Shown: positions 28,713 through 37,500 of the stretch, piece after piece | Position numbering within the stretch: the first letter of the stretch is position 1 | How the letters are laid out: each line of letters starts with the position of its first letter | Source of the DNA: an uncultured Prevotellaceae bacterium | GTDB lineage: Bacteria; Bacteroidota; Bacteroidia; Bacteroidales; Bacteroidaceae | DNA: 64,000 nt | NCBI GenBank assembly: GCA_900316315.1 | Contig: ONCK01000007.1 | Location: 62,001 to 126,000, forward strand | Reading direction: 5' to 3' | Position numbers and translations under genes: made by a program | The notes under the pieces: generated by a model | Databases searched by the model: none | The model's input: only the letters and a program-made list of their open reading frames with translations | What the model was told of the DNA's origin: nothing

Positions 28713-29348
28713 ATGCTAATCGAACAGCCTCCCATGTGGCTCCGGTGGCTTTATCCGGATGCCATGTGGCGGTTGGACAAGATGACGCGGGCCGTCTATC
28801 TCACCTTTGACGACGGCCCGATACCCGAGGTCACACCCCGCGTGCTGGACATCCTCGCTCGGTATGATGTCAAGGCTACATTTTTCATGGTGGGCGACAA
28901 TGTGAGGAAGCACCCCGCGGAGTTCGCAATGGTCAAGGCGGCCGGACACCGGCTGGGCAACCACACGTTTAATCACATCGGAGGTATGCGCCACGGCATC
29001 CGCAGCTATATCAACAATGTGGACTTGGCTAACGAGTACATCCACACCGACCTCGTACGTCCTCCCTATGGATGGCTCAAGTGGGAGCAGTACTTCTTTC
29101 TGCGACGGCGCTACCAGCTCGTGATGTGGGATCTCGTCACACGAGACTACTCCAAGCTGCTCACGCCCGAGGATGTACTCGACAATGTCAAGCGCTTGGC
29201 GCGCCCGGGGTCTATCATCACCTTTCACGACTCCCTCAAGAGTCAGGACAAACTCTGGTATGCGCTACCACGCTCCATAGAGTGGCTCAAGTCCCAAGGA
29301 TACGCCTTCCGCACCCTCCCCGTCAAGCATCCCGAGATGCTGGCATAG
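28713..29348 (+). CDS. Polysaccharide deacetylase family protein
   Basis: A 211-residue NodB-homology enzyme, expected to remove acetyl groups from an envelope polysaccharide or peptidoglycan with a bound metal. Seen: TFDDGP (catalytic base and metal Asp, about residues 31-36), HRLGNHTFNHIG (metal His pair), RPPYGW, and GSIITFHDSLKS with the late catalytic His. There is no signal peptide; residues 8-15 are only mildly hydrophobic, so it may act in the cytoplasm or be exported another way. It starts 2 bases after the DUF2723 stop, which means one transcript and probably coupled translation. Confidence 0.85.
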   Translation: MLIEQPPMWLRWLYPDAMWRLDKMTRAVYLTFDDGPIPEVTPRVLDILARYDVKATFFMVGDNVRKHPAEFAMVKAAGHRLGNHTFNHIGGMRHGIRSYINNVDLANEYIHTDLVRPPYGWLKWEQYFFLRRRYQLVMWDLVTRDYSKLLTPEDVLDNVKRLARPGSIITFHDSLKSQDKLWYALPRSIEWLKSQGYAFRTLPVKHPEMLA

Positions 29349-29416
29349 AGACTCAGCAGCTAATATACGATACGACAGCCGCCTTGCGCTGACGACAAAG
29401 CGGCTTCCCGTTTAGA

Positions 29417-29456
29417 CAAGGTCCGATCCAATACATATTGGGTCGGACCTTGCTTT
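29417..29456 (+). terminator. Intrinsic terminator after the deacetylase gene
   Basis: Arms CAAGGTCCGATCC (29417-29429) and GGGTCGGACCTTG (29440-29452) pair at 12 of 13 positions (the other is a wobble in RNA), then CTTTT. It is 68 bases past the stop. The stem holds the GTCGGA/TCCGAC word. Confidence 0.75.
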
Positions 29457-30556
29457 TGGCAAAATCCGACTCTGTAGAATTTCTGCGGGAATAAAGCCCA
29501 CCCTCGCCGCCCACTGACAGTTCACCAAATGCTTATCCTCCGCCTTCACCGCCGGTCTGCAGGGATATATCCGCAACGGAAGCAGTCTAAGTGGCCCATC
29601 GGGCAAAGGGACACGGACGACGCCTCAATTCCCCTCCCGGCTGCTCGATGATACTCTCCTCTACCCCCGTCACCCTCCCTTGCTGTCCAGTCCATCACCC
29701 AAACGGCTCCGCCTCCGTCGGAGGTTTACCATGCTCCATCAGACATCTCTCCGCAAGGATCAAGCCTAGCTCTACAGGCGCCCGTCCCATCAGGGAGTGA
29801 AAGAGACAATCATTTTTCATAATAAAAAATTGAACTGACATTTCCCGTTTGCCTCCGAAGACAAAAAGGTGGAAATTCCTTCAAAATACCCTTGTAACTT
29901 ACTCAAATACAATAAATTACAAACAAGATTTGAGACTTTGGCAACTAACTGGCTATCAAGCGGCAGCAACTCGCCTTCCAATTTAAACTAAGTCCGTTCT
30001 AGTTTATAAACTACATCCGACCTTGTAGCGCTTACAAGGCAACTTGTCATCACGACATCGGCACCTATTTGAGGCGGTATCTCGTCTTTATCGTATAAAA
30101 ACGGATGAGCTATCCCAAAACTGACGGGTTGTCGTCCGCTTGGGGGAACTCCGGAAACGAAGGCCGCCTGTGGGCAATGTCCTTCCCCGCTATAGGATGC
30201 CTCCACAGGATAGCGTCATGGAAGGCACCCGACTGGCAAGAACTGGGCGGCACAGCTAGACCGGAGGAGGCGGACAGAAACTGTCCATTCCCTTCGGCTA
30301 CTACCTTTCGATGGCTTTACGATAATTTTTCAACTCTTCCTATACCGTAACCACGCCTCATAGGCCACAGCAAAGCCATACTGTGAAAAGATGAAGCACT
30401 ACCGAGATCGTCTGAGAGACGCCGCAGCGCCCAAAGATCCGGCTTTCCCAAGTGATGAAACGATATATGCCTGTCTCCCTTGGTATCTGCTGAGGCAAGG
30501 GTAGACCTCCTCATTTACAAGGCTTACCCGCAGCTGTCAGGATTTGTCTGGAGAGA
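29457..30556. other. Noncoding spacer between convergent genes
   Basis: About 1.1 kb without a supported gene, between the deacetylase (plus) and the HAD-hotdog gene (minus). It holds repeat copy B. Just beyond the copy (about 30130-30147) is a 15-base match to sequence just outside copy A (CCCCCAAGCGGACGA, in the same relative orientation), so the element may reach further than the AT edge. Confidence 0.55.
29812..30103 (-). repeat. Interspersed intergenic element, copy B
   Basis: Reverse orientation. Minus-strand order from the right edge: AT motif (around 30103-30084), AGGTGCCGATGTCGTGATGA, hairpin with perfect 7-base stem (30021-30039), two degenerate 19-base-type units (30001-30021, with a 2-base insertion, and 29980-29998), GGAAGGCGAGTTG, a GTTGCCAAAGTCTCAAATC segment, and the closing AT motif TTTTTTATTATGAAAAATG (29828-29811). 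It is close in length to copies A, C and D. Confidence 0.85.
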
Positions 30557-30584
30557 CCCTCCCAAGGCTCTCGGCATGGGAGGG
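30557..30584 (-). terminator. Probable terminator of the HAD-hotdog gene
   Basis: CCCTCCCA (30557-30564) and TGGGAGGG (30577-30584) form a perfect 8-base stem with a 12-base loop, 13 bases past the minus-strand stop codon. The following minus-strand bases are TCTCTCC, a weak T-tract. Confidence 0.5.
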
Positions 30585-30596
30585 CAACAAGCGAGA

Positions 30597-31829
30597 CTAC
30601 TTCTTCAGGATACTGTTGACCACGCGTACGGTGGAGACCAGTTTATTGGTTGAGGTAAATACGTCTACATTCCATACATGGCTTGAGCGGCCGCGGTGTA
30701 CGATGGTCGCTACCGCTCTCACGGTGTCTCCCTCGTGGGCCGAGCTGATATGGTTGCCGCTTACCTGCATGCCCACGGCATACTCCTCGGGCTTAATGCT
30801 GAGCATGGAGCCCAAGCCGGCTACCGTCTCTGCAAGGGCCAGGGGCGCGCCGCCGTGGAGGATACCAAAGGGCTGCCGCGTACGATGGTCTACCGGCATG
30901 GTCGCCTCTACGCGTGAGTCGGACACATAGGTGAGCGAGATGCCCAGATGGCCAATCATCGAAGTCTTCAGCTGGCGGTTGATCTCGTTGAGGGGAATTT
31001 TCTCAGGAGACTTGTAGAGCGTCTCAAAAGCCTTTTCGAGGGCCTTGGCTACGCCGTCATTGTCATTGGTATCCGTGATCTGATCGGCACATGCCCTGAC
31101 TGACTCCTCAGCATTGCCCATCGCAATACCATGACCGGCAATCTGGAGCATGCCGATGTCGCGTATGCCGTCGCCAAAGGCTACCACTTGCATAGGATTC
31201 ACCTTAAGCTGGTCGATAAGCAGACTCAGAGCACCCGACTTGTCGATGCCTGAGGGTAAAATCTCAAGAAAGAACTTCTCGGAGCGGTGTACTTCTACCG
31301 TACCCCCGAGACGAAGCTTCCAACGTCCGTACAGATCGTTGATGGCTTCCTCATCGTCATTGACAAGCACCACCTTGCAGGGCGCAAAGTCGACACAGAT
31401 GCTAAACTCCGGCTCATAGACAATCTCCATCCCATTGAGCGCCGCCTCCTGACGCACATGGGGATCGTCGGGAGTGTCTGTAATAAGGCGATTGTCCTCG
31501 TATGTGAAGATGGGGAAATGATATTGTCGCGCCTTCTTCTCAAGATAGGGCAACAACTCCGGATTTACCCGCCTCTCAAAAATGAGATTGCCGGTCGCCG
31601 CCTCGTATATCTGACTGCCATTGTAGGCTATGAAGTAGCCTCCATAGCTCTTGAGATCGAGCTCGTCGACTATCTTTTGCAATCCATAGGGAGGCCGTCC
31701 CGATGCCAGCACTATACGTACGCCCATCTGCTGAGCCTTGATGAGCGTGTCGTGGGTACGCTTAGTCAGTTCGTGCTGGCTATTGAGCAGGGTGCCGTCT
31801 ACATCGAGCACCAGTAGTTTGTAGTCCAT
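30597..31829 (-). CDS. Cof-type HAD phosphatase fused to a hotdog thioesterase
   Basis: A 410-residue fusion. Residues 1 to about 270 are a Cof-type (subclass IIB) HAD hydrolase: DVDGTLLNS near residue 9, ASGRPPYGL, a Lys in the long cap, and GDGIRDIGML (motif IV, near 215). Residues about 285-410 form a PaaI/DHNA-CoA-type hotdog domain: PVDHRTRQPFGILHGGAPLA and then ALAETVAGLGSM, the usual HGG-helix with an acidic residue. HAD enzymes of this class dephosphorylate sugar or flavin phosphates; hotdog enzymes of this type hydrolyse aryl- or DHNA-CoA thioesters. A menaquinone role (1,4-dihydroxy-2-naphthoyl-CoA hydrolase) is possible, but no men genes adjoin. It is single-cistron, with a hairpin at its 3' end. 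Confidence 0.85.
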   Translation of the reverse strand: MDYKLLVLDVDGTLLNSQHELTKRTHDTLIKAQQMGVRIVLASGRPPYGLQKIVDELDLKSYGGYFIAYNGSQIYEAATGNLIFERRVNPELLPYLEKKARQYHFPIFTYEDNRLITDTPDDPHVRQEAALNGMEIVYEPEFSICVDFAPCKVVLVNDDEEAINDLYGRWKLRLGGTVEVHRSEKFFLEILPSGIDKSGALSLLIDQLKVNPMQVVAFGDGIRDIGMLQIAGHGIAMGNAEESVRACADQITDTNDNDGVAKALEKAFETLYKSPEKIPLNEINRQLKTSMIGHLGISLTYVSDSRVEATMPVDHRTRQPFGILHGGAPLALAETVAGLGSMLSIKPEEYAVGMQVSGNHISSAHEGDTVRAVATIVHRGRSSHVWNVDVFTSTNKLVSTVRVVNSILKK

Positions 31830-32062
31830 GGCCGTTCCGATATATGAGATTGAAAATCGGCGGCAAGTTACGTTTTCTTTTTGAAATTGCCAATATCCGC
31901 GCCATATTTTTCCTTCTTTTTCCCCTCCCCGTCATCCGCGGCGCTTCCGCCCGTGCGTAGTCCGCATCCTGGTCTAGACAAGCCCGCAGCAGTCAGGGAC
32001 AAAAGGGACAGCAGGCCGCCGCTGCCCTCGTGGAAGCCAGCACAATATCCCCTTCTGCCACC

Positions 32063-32093
32063 TTGGGCAGACAGAAAAAATGTCGTACCTTTG
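32063..32093 (+). promoter_or_regulatory. Probable promoter of miaB
   Basis: TACCTTTG at 32086-32093 matches the -7 consensus. A partial -33 element (TTG at 32063-32065) lies 20 bases upstream. The miaB ATG is at 32115, so in-frame sequence further upstream is not coding. Confidence 0.6.
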
Positions 32094-32114
32094 CAACCAT
32101 CACTCCAAAGCCGC

Positions 32115-33437
32115 ATGAAAAAACTCTATATAGAAACTTACGGATGCCAGATGAACGTGGCCGACAGCGAGACTGTGGCCTCCATCATGCAGATGGCCGA
32201 CTATGATATCACCCAGTCGGAGGCTGAAGCCGACGCCATCTTTATCAATACCTGCTCTGTCAGAGACAATGCTGAGCAGCGCGTCGTCCATCGCCTCGAC
32301 ACGCTCAATGCCGAGCGCCGCAAGGGCCGCCATTTCATCATAGGTGTACTCGGGTGCATGGCAGAGCGCACACGCGACACACTCATCCGCGACCACGGAG
32401 TTGACATTGTCGCAGGCCCCGACGCCTACCTCTCACTGCCCGACCTCGTCTCCCAGGCCGAGACAGGACACAAGGCCATCAATGTCGACCTGAGCCTCAC
32501 CGAGACCTACAAGGATGTGCTCCCGCGACGTATCATGTCGGGCCGTATCAGCGGTTTTGTCTCAATCACACGCGGTTGCAACAACTTCTGCCACTACTGC
32601 ATCGTGCCCTATACGCGCGGCAGAGAGCGTAGCCGTGATGTAGAGAGCATATTGGCCGAAGCACGCGACTTGCGCGACAAAGGATACAAGGAGCTCACCC
32701 TGCTGGGCCAGAATGTCAACTCTTACCGTTGGGACGACGGTAAGCGTACTGTGGGCTTTCCCGACCTGCTGCGCCTCGTTGCCGACGCCGTGCCCGATAT
32801 GCGGGTGCGCTTCACCACTTCCCATCCCAAGGACATGAGCGATGATACCCTCCATGCCCTGGCCGATCGGCCCAACCTCTGCCACCATATCCATCTGCCC
32901 GTACAGAGTGGAAGCAATAAGATACTCAAGGCTATGAACCGCAAGTATACACGCGAGTGGTACCTGGACCGCGTAGCCGCCATCCGCTCCATACTGCCTG
33001 ACTGCGGACTGACGACCGATATGTTTTGCGGCTACTGCGGCGAGACAGAGGAGGACCACGCACAGAGTCTCTCACTGCTGCGTGAGGTCCAGTTTGACAG
33101 CGCCTTCCTCTTCCGCTACAGCGAGCGCCCCGGCACCTTCGCCGCCCGCCACTTCAAGGACGACGTACCCGAGGAGACCAAGATACGACGCCTCAACGAG
33201 CTCATCGCCCTGCAAAACGAGATGAGTCTGCTCAGCTACCGCCGCGACATCGGCAAGACCTTCCGCGTACTGATCGAAGGCTTGAGCAAGCGCTCCAGCC
33301 AGCAGGTATGCGCGCGCACATCGCAAAACAAAGTCGTCATCTTTGACCGAGGCCAGCACCACGCGGGAGACTACGCCACCGTCAAGGTGACCGATGCCAC
33401 ATCGGCGACACTCCTGGGCCAAGAGGTCGATGCCTAA
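32115..33437 (+). CDS. miaB: tRNA-2-methylthio-N6-dimethylallyladenosine synthase
   Basis: A 440-residue radical SAM methylthiotransferase that adds a methylthio group to i6A37 of tRNAs. The N-terminal UPF0004 domain has three cluster cysteines (ETYGCQMN, INTCSVRDNA, VLGCMAER). The radical SAM domain has ITRGCNNFCHYCIVPYTRGR (CX3CX2C, near residue 150), and a C-terminal TRAM domain covers about 375-440 (KTFRVLIEGLSK; VFGRGQ-like turns). YGCQMN with RGRERSR separates MiaB from RimO and MtaB. The start Met follows the promoter at 32063-32093. A secreted propeller-like protein follows by 30 bases. Confidence 0.93.
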   Translation: MKKLYIETYGCQMNVADSETVASIMQMADYDITQSEAEADAIFINTCSVRDNAEQRVVHRLDTLNAERRKGRHFIIGVLGCMAERTRDTLIRDHGVDIVAGPDAYLSLPDLVSQAETGHKAINVDLSLTETYKDVLPRRIMSGRISGFVSITRGCNNFCHYCIVPYTRGRERSRDVESILAEARDLRDKGYKELTLLGQNVNSYRWDDGKRTVGFPDLLRLVADAVPDMRVRFTTSHPKDMSDDTLHALADRPNLCHHIHLPVQSGSNKILKAMNRKYTREWYLDRVAAIRSILPDCGLTTDMFCGYCGETEEDHAQSLSLLREVQFDSAFLFRYSERPGTFAARHFKDDVPEETKIRRLNELIALQNEMSLLSYRRDIGKTFRVLIEGLSKRSSQQVCARTSQNKVVIFDRGQHHAGDYATVKVTDATSATLLGQEVDA

Positions 33438-33467
33438 TTTCTACTATTCCTCGTCTCCACCCCTCAT

Positions 33468-34403
33468 ATGAAGCATTCGTCTATGCTCATCACCCTTTGG
33501 GCCCTCATAGCATGCTTCGCCGTCATAGCCAGGGCGCAGGACCATCAGCTCGTGCTCGCAGCCGGTGATATCTATCCCATGGAGAAGCGCCTCGTGCTCT
33601 CAGGCGAAGACAAATTGCTCATCGTCGATCCCAACGAGAGCGATACGGCAAATCTCAAGATCGTATGGCAATGGACCCTCGCCGACTCCAGGCGCACCAT
33701 GCCAGCCAATATTTACAAGTACTTCGTCTCTATGGACGAGGCTGTCCCCGTCCAAAAAAATCAGGAGTTGCTCTGCTGCTCCTCCAGTGGCGGTACTGCC
33801 CTGATTCGCATCTCGAGTAAGACGTGCCAGTTCTATGCCGCGACCCCCATGGCCCACTCCGCGTGCCTGCTGCCCGGCAACAAGATTGCTGTAGCTCTCT
33901 CTACCCACAAGGCGGGAAACGCCATTGAGATCTACGATATCAACTATAGCAATCAATGTCTCTACCGTGACAGCCTCTACTTCGCCCACGGCGTCGTCTG
34001 GATGTCGACCGAGGAGCGTCTCTATGCCCTCGGATACGACTCTATACGGCAATATCGTCTCGAAGGTGACTCTACTATGACGCCTAAACTCGTACGTACT
34101 GGCTCCTGGGTCTTGCCCGGTACAGGCGGACACAATCTCTCTTACGTCGATGACCATACCCTGCTCGTCACGTATATCCGCAACGTACGACTCTTTGATA
34201 CCAAGACCCACACATTCTCCACCTTCGCCCCGCTCCAAGGCCAGGCCAATGTCAAAAGTGCCAACTACGACCCCACAACACGCCACCTCATCTACACTCA
34301 AGCCGAGACCGGCTTCTGGACCACCCATATACGCTCCGTACATCCCGACTGGTACCTTACCGTCCCTGACCTGAAGCTCTACAAGGTGCGTGTGTTTGAG
34401 TAG
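33468..34403 (+). CDS. Secreted beta-propeller-like protein (DUF6528-type)
   Basis: A 311-residue protein with a signal peptide (MLITLWALIACFAVIARA) and a mature part of repeated short beta-rich units: LLIVDPNESDTANLKIVWQW, IEIYDINYSNQCLYRDSLYF, VRLFDTKTHTFSTFAPLQGQ. Each has the hydrophobic-Asp pattern of WD-like blades. It resembles a Bacteroidales family I know as DUF6528, whose function is not established; the family name is tentative. It is probably periplasmic or surface. It lies 30 bases after miaB and may be co-transcribed, though no functional link is evident. Confidence 0.65.
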   Translation: MKHSSMLITLWALIACFAVIARAQDHQLVLAAGDIYPMEKRLVLSGEDKLLIVDPNESDTANLKIVWQWTLADSRRTMPANIYKYFVSMDEAVPVQKNQELLCCSSSGGTALIRISSKTCQFYAATPMAHSACLLPGNKIAVALSTHKAGNAIEIYDINYSNQCLYRDSLYFAHGVVWMSTEERLYALGYDSIRQYRLEGDSTMTPKLVRTGSWVLPGTGGHNLSYVDDHTLLVTYIRNVRLFDTKTHTFSTFAPLQGQANVKSANYDPTTRHLIYTQAETGFWTTHIRSVHPDWYLTVPDLKLYKVRVFE

Positions 34404-34566
34404 CCGGTCTCAGATCCGTACCTCTTTTTACGGCCTGTCAACTTTCAGATCAAGCCAAGCGACAGCCGGATCGCGGCGCAACAATACAGACAGAAATATT
34501 GACATTCTCAATACGCCGTAAAACATAAAAAAAAGTCGTTTGACATTTTTATTGGTCAGATTTTGT

Positions 34567-34574
34567 TACTTTTG
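34567..34574 (+). promoter_or_regulatory. Putative -7 element of the activase-like gene
   Basis: TACTTTTG matches the Bacteroidetes -7 consensus. Transcription would begin just before the ATG at 34584, giving a very short leader. An upstream TTTG is at 34539-34542, spaced 24 bases (somewhat long). Confidence 0.55.
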
Positions 34575-34583
34575 CACGTTACA

Positions 34584-37500
34584 ATGGCACAGACTCCACC
34601 AATTAATTTATACATCGGACTTGATATCGGCTCCACTACCATCAAGACTATCGTCCTCGATGGCAAAGGCGAAGTCATCTACCAGTCATACCGTCGGCAC
34701 AATGCCCGTATTCGCGAGCTGACACTTGAGTTGTTGCAAGACTTGGCAACCAAGTTCGGCACAGACTCCCGTGCCCAACTCACGCTGACCGGCTCCATCG
34801 GCATGGGCGTCGCCGAACGCTACAAACTGGACTTCATCCAGGAGGTTGTAGCCGCCACCCGCTACATGCAAAACGTGCATCCCGAAGTCAAGACCATGAT
34901 CGACATCGGCGGAGAAGACTCCAAGGTGGTCTTCTTCCGCGACGGACAGTCTCCTGACCTGCGTATGAACGGCAATTGTGCGGGAGGTACCGGCTCTTTC
35001 ATTGACCAAATGGCCATTCTCCTCGACACTGACAACAATCAGCTCAGTGACTGGGCGCTCAAGGCCGGACGTATCTACCAGATAGCCTCGAGATGCGGCG
35101 TCTTTTGTAAGACCGATATCCAGAATCTCATTGCTAAAAACGCGAGTCGCGAGGACATTGCCGCCAGTATATTCCATGCTGTAGCCATGCAAGTGGTCAG
35201 CGCGCTGAGCCACGGCTGCGATATGATCCCGCCGGTGCTGCTTTGTGGTGGTCCACTCACTTTCCTGCCCGCACTGCGCAAGGCCTTCAGAAATGTACTT
35301 CAGCTCGACGAGAGCGCATTTGTCGTGCCCGAGCAGAGCCAGCTCATCCCCTCATGGGGCGCCGCCATTCAGTCATCCCATACCAGTGACCCCGCTACGA
35401 CACTCTCCGACCTCATCGGCCTCATCAGCCAATCCGACAATACCCGATACACAGGCAGTCCTGCACTCAAGCCCCTCTTTACCGACGCCAAGGCACTCGC
35501 CTCCTGGCAGGCCGACAAGCTGAGCCACCGCATCGTGACCATGCCACTGCCGGCTGGCCCCCTGCGCGCACTGCTCGGCATCGACTCAGGCTCTACGACC
35601 ACCAAGATCGTACTACTCGACGAGCAGCACCGCCTGCTCTTCTCCTACTATAGCCCCAACCGCGGCAATCCCATCGCAGCCGTGCACACAGGTCTCGAGC
35701 AACTGCTCGAGCAGTGTCGAAAAGCCGGCACAGAGCTCTCCGTCATCGGCAGCTGCTCTACGGGATACGGTGAAGACCTCATCAGAGCCGCCTTTGGCCT
35801 TGACGGTGGCATCATAGAGACTATCGCCCACTACCTTGCGGCGCGCTACATCAAGGACGATGTCAGCTTCATCCTCGATATCGGCGGACAAGATATGAAG
35901 GCCATCTTCCTGTCCGGCGGCGTCATCAATCATATTGAGATCAACGAAGCCTGCTCCTCGGGCTGCGGCACATTTATCGAGACCTTCGCCAAATCCATGG
36001 GCTACAGCGTCAAGGACTTTGCCGCCGAGGCATGCAAGTCCCAGCTCCCATCAGACCTGGGTACGAGATGCACGGTATTTATGAACAGCAAGGTCAAGCA
36101 AGTCCTCAGAGAGGGCGCCCAAGTCGGCGACATCGCAGCAGGACTATCCTATTCTGTCATCAAAAACTGCCTTCACAAAGTCCTTAAGCTCAAGAGCCTT
36201 GACGAACTCGGCGACCATATCGTCGTACAAGGCGGCACGATGCGCAACGATGCCGTTTGCCGCGCGTTCGAGCTCCTGATCGGCAAGACCGTCTTCCGCA
36301 GTGACCGCCCCGAGCTCATGGGCGCCTTTGGCGCCGCCCTCTATGCTGAGCGTCAGCAGCGCACAGAGGGTCAGCAGCTTGAGGATATGATGGCCAATGC
36401 CCAGTATGAGACCCGCGAGCTCCAATGCCACGGCTGTGAAAACCAGTGCCTCGTCAACCGCTACCGCTTCAAGACCGGCAACACCTTCTACTCGGGCAAT
36501 AAGTGTGAGCGCATATTCAGCAACAAGGGCAACTACGGAGCCAAGGGCGCCAATCTGTATGAGACCAAGACTCACCTGCTCTTTGACCGGACCGAGGACG
36601 CGCCTGACAAACCGCTTCTCACGCTCGGCATCCCCCGTGTGCTCAATATGTACGAGGAGTATCCCTTCTGGCACACCCTATTTACGCAGTGCGGCATCAA
36701 GGTCGTACTGAGCGAGACTTCTAACTGGAAGCAGTATGAGCGCGGGCTCAAGAGCGTCATGTCCGACAATATCTGTTTTCCCGCCAAGCTCGTACACAGT
36801 CATATCCTTGCCTTGCAGGACCAGCAGGTAGACCGTATCTTCTTGCCCTATGTCGTATTTGAGCAGATGGGCAAAGGATCCAACTCCTTCAACTGCCCCA
36901 TCGTCTCGGGCTACTCCGACGTCGTACGCAACTCCATGCAGCTCACCGTACCCTTGGACTCGCCCGTCATCACCTTCAAGGACAAGCGCGTACTCCTCAA
37001 TCAGTGCCAGGAATATCTCAAGTCGCTCGGCGTAAAGAAGAAGGCCATCAAACCGGCCTTTGACAAGGCGCTGGAGAGTTTTGCCCAGTATGAGCAGGAT
37101 ATCGCCCGCGCCAATCGCGAAGCCTATGCCAAGAGCCAGGCACAGGGCCGGCTCACCATACTCCTCGCCGGACGTCCCTACCATACCGATCCGCTCATAC
37201 AGCACAAGATCTCTGACATGATAGCCGCCCTGGGCGTTGACGTCATCACAGACGACATCACGCGCGGACAGGACATCGACATCAGCGACATGCACTTCGT
37301 CTCCCAGTGGTCCTATCCCGAGCATATCGAGAAGGCGGCCAAGTGGGCTGCAGAGCAGGACCCCAACGTACAGTTCGTCGAAATGACCTCATTTGGTTGC
37401 GGGCCAGACTCATTTATGCTCGACGAGATCCACGCGATGCTCAAGCGCTACGGCAAAGCACTGACCCAGCTCAAGATAGACGACGTCAGCAACATCGGAT

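Noticed and set aside
31881-32114. An N-terminal extension of miaB
   Set aside because: It crosses the -7 element at 32086-32093 and is low-complexity; MiaB proteins start with the segment beginning at 32115.
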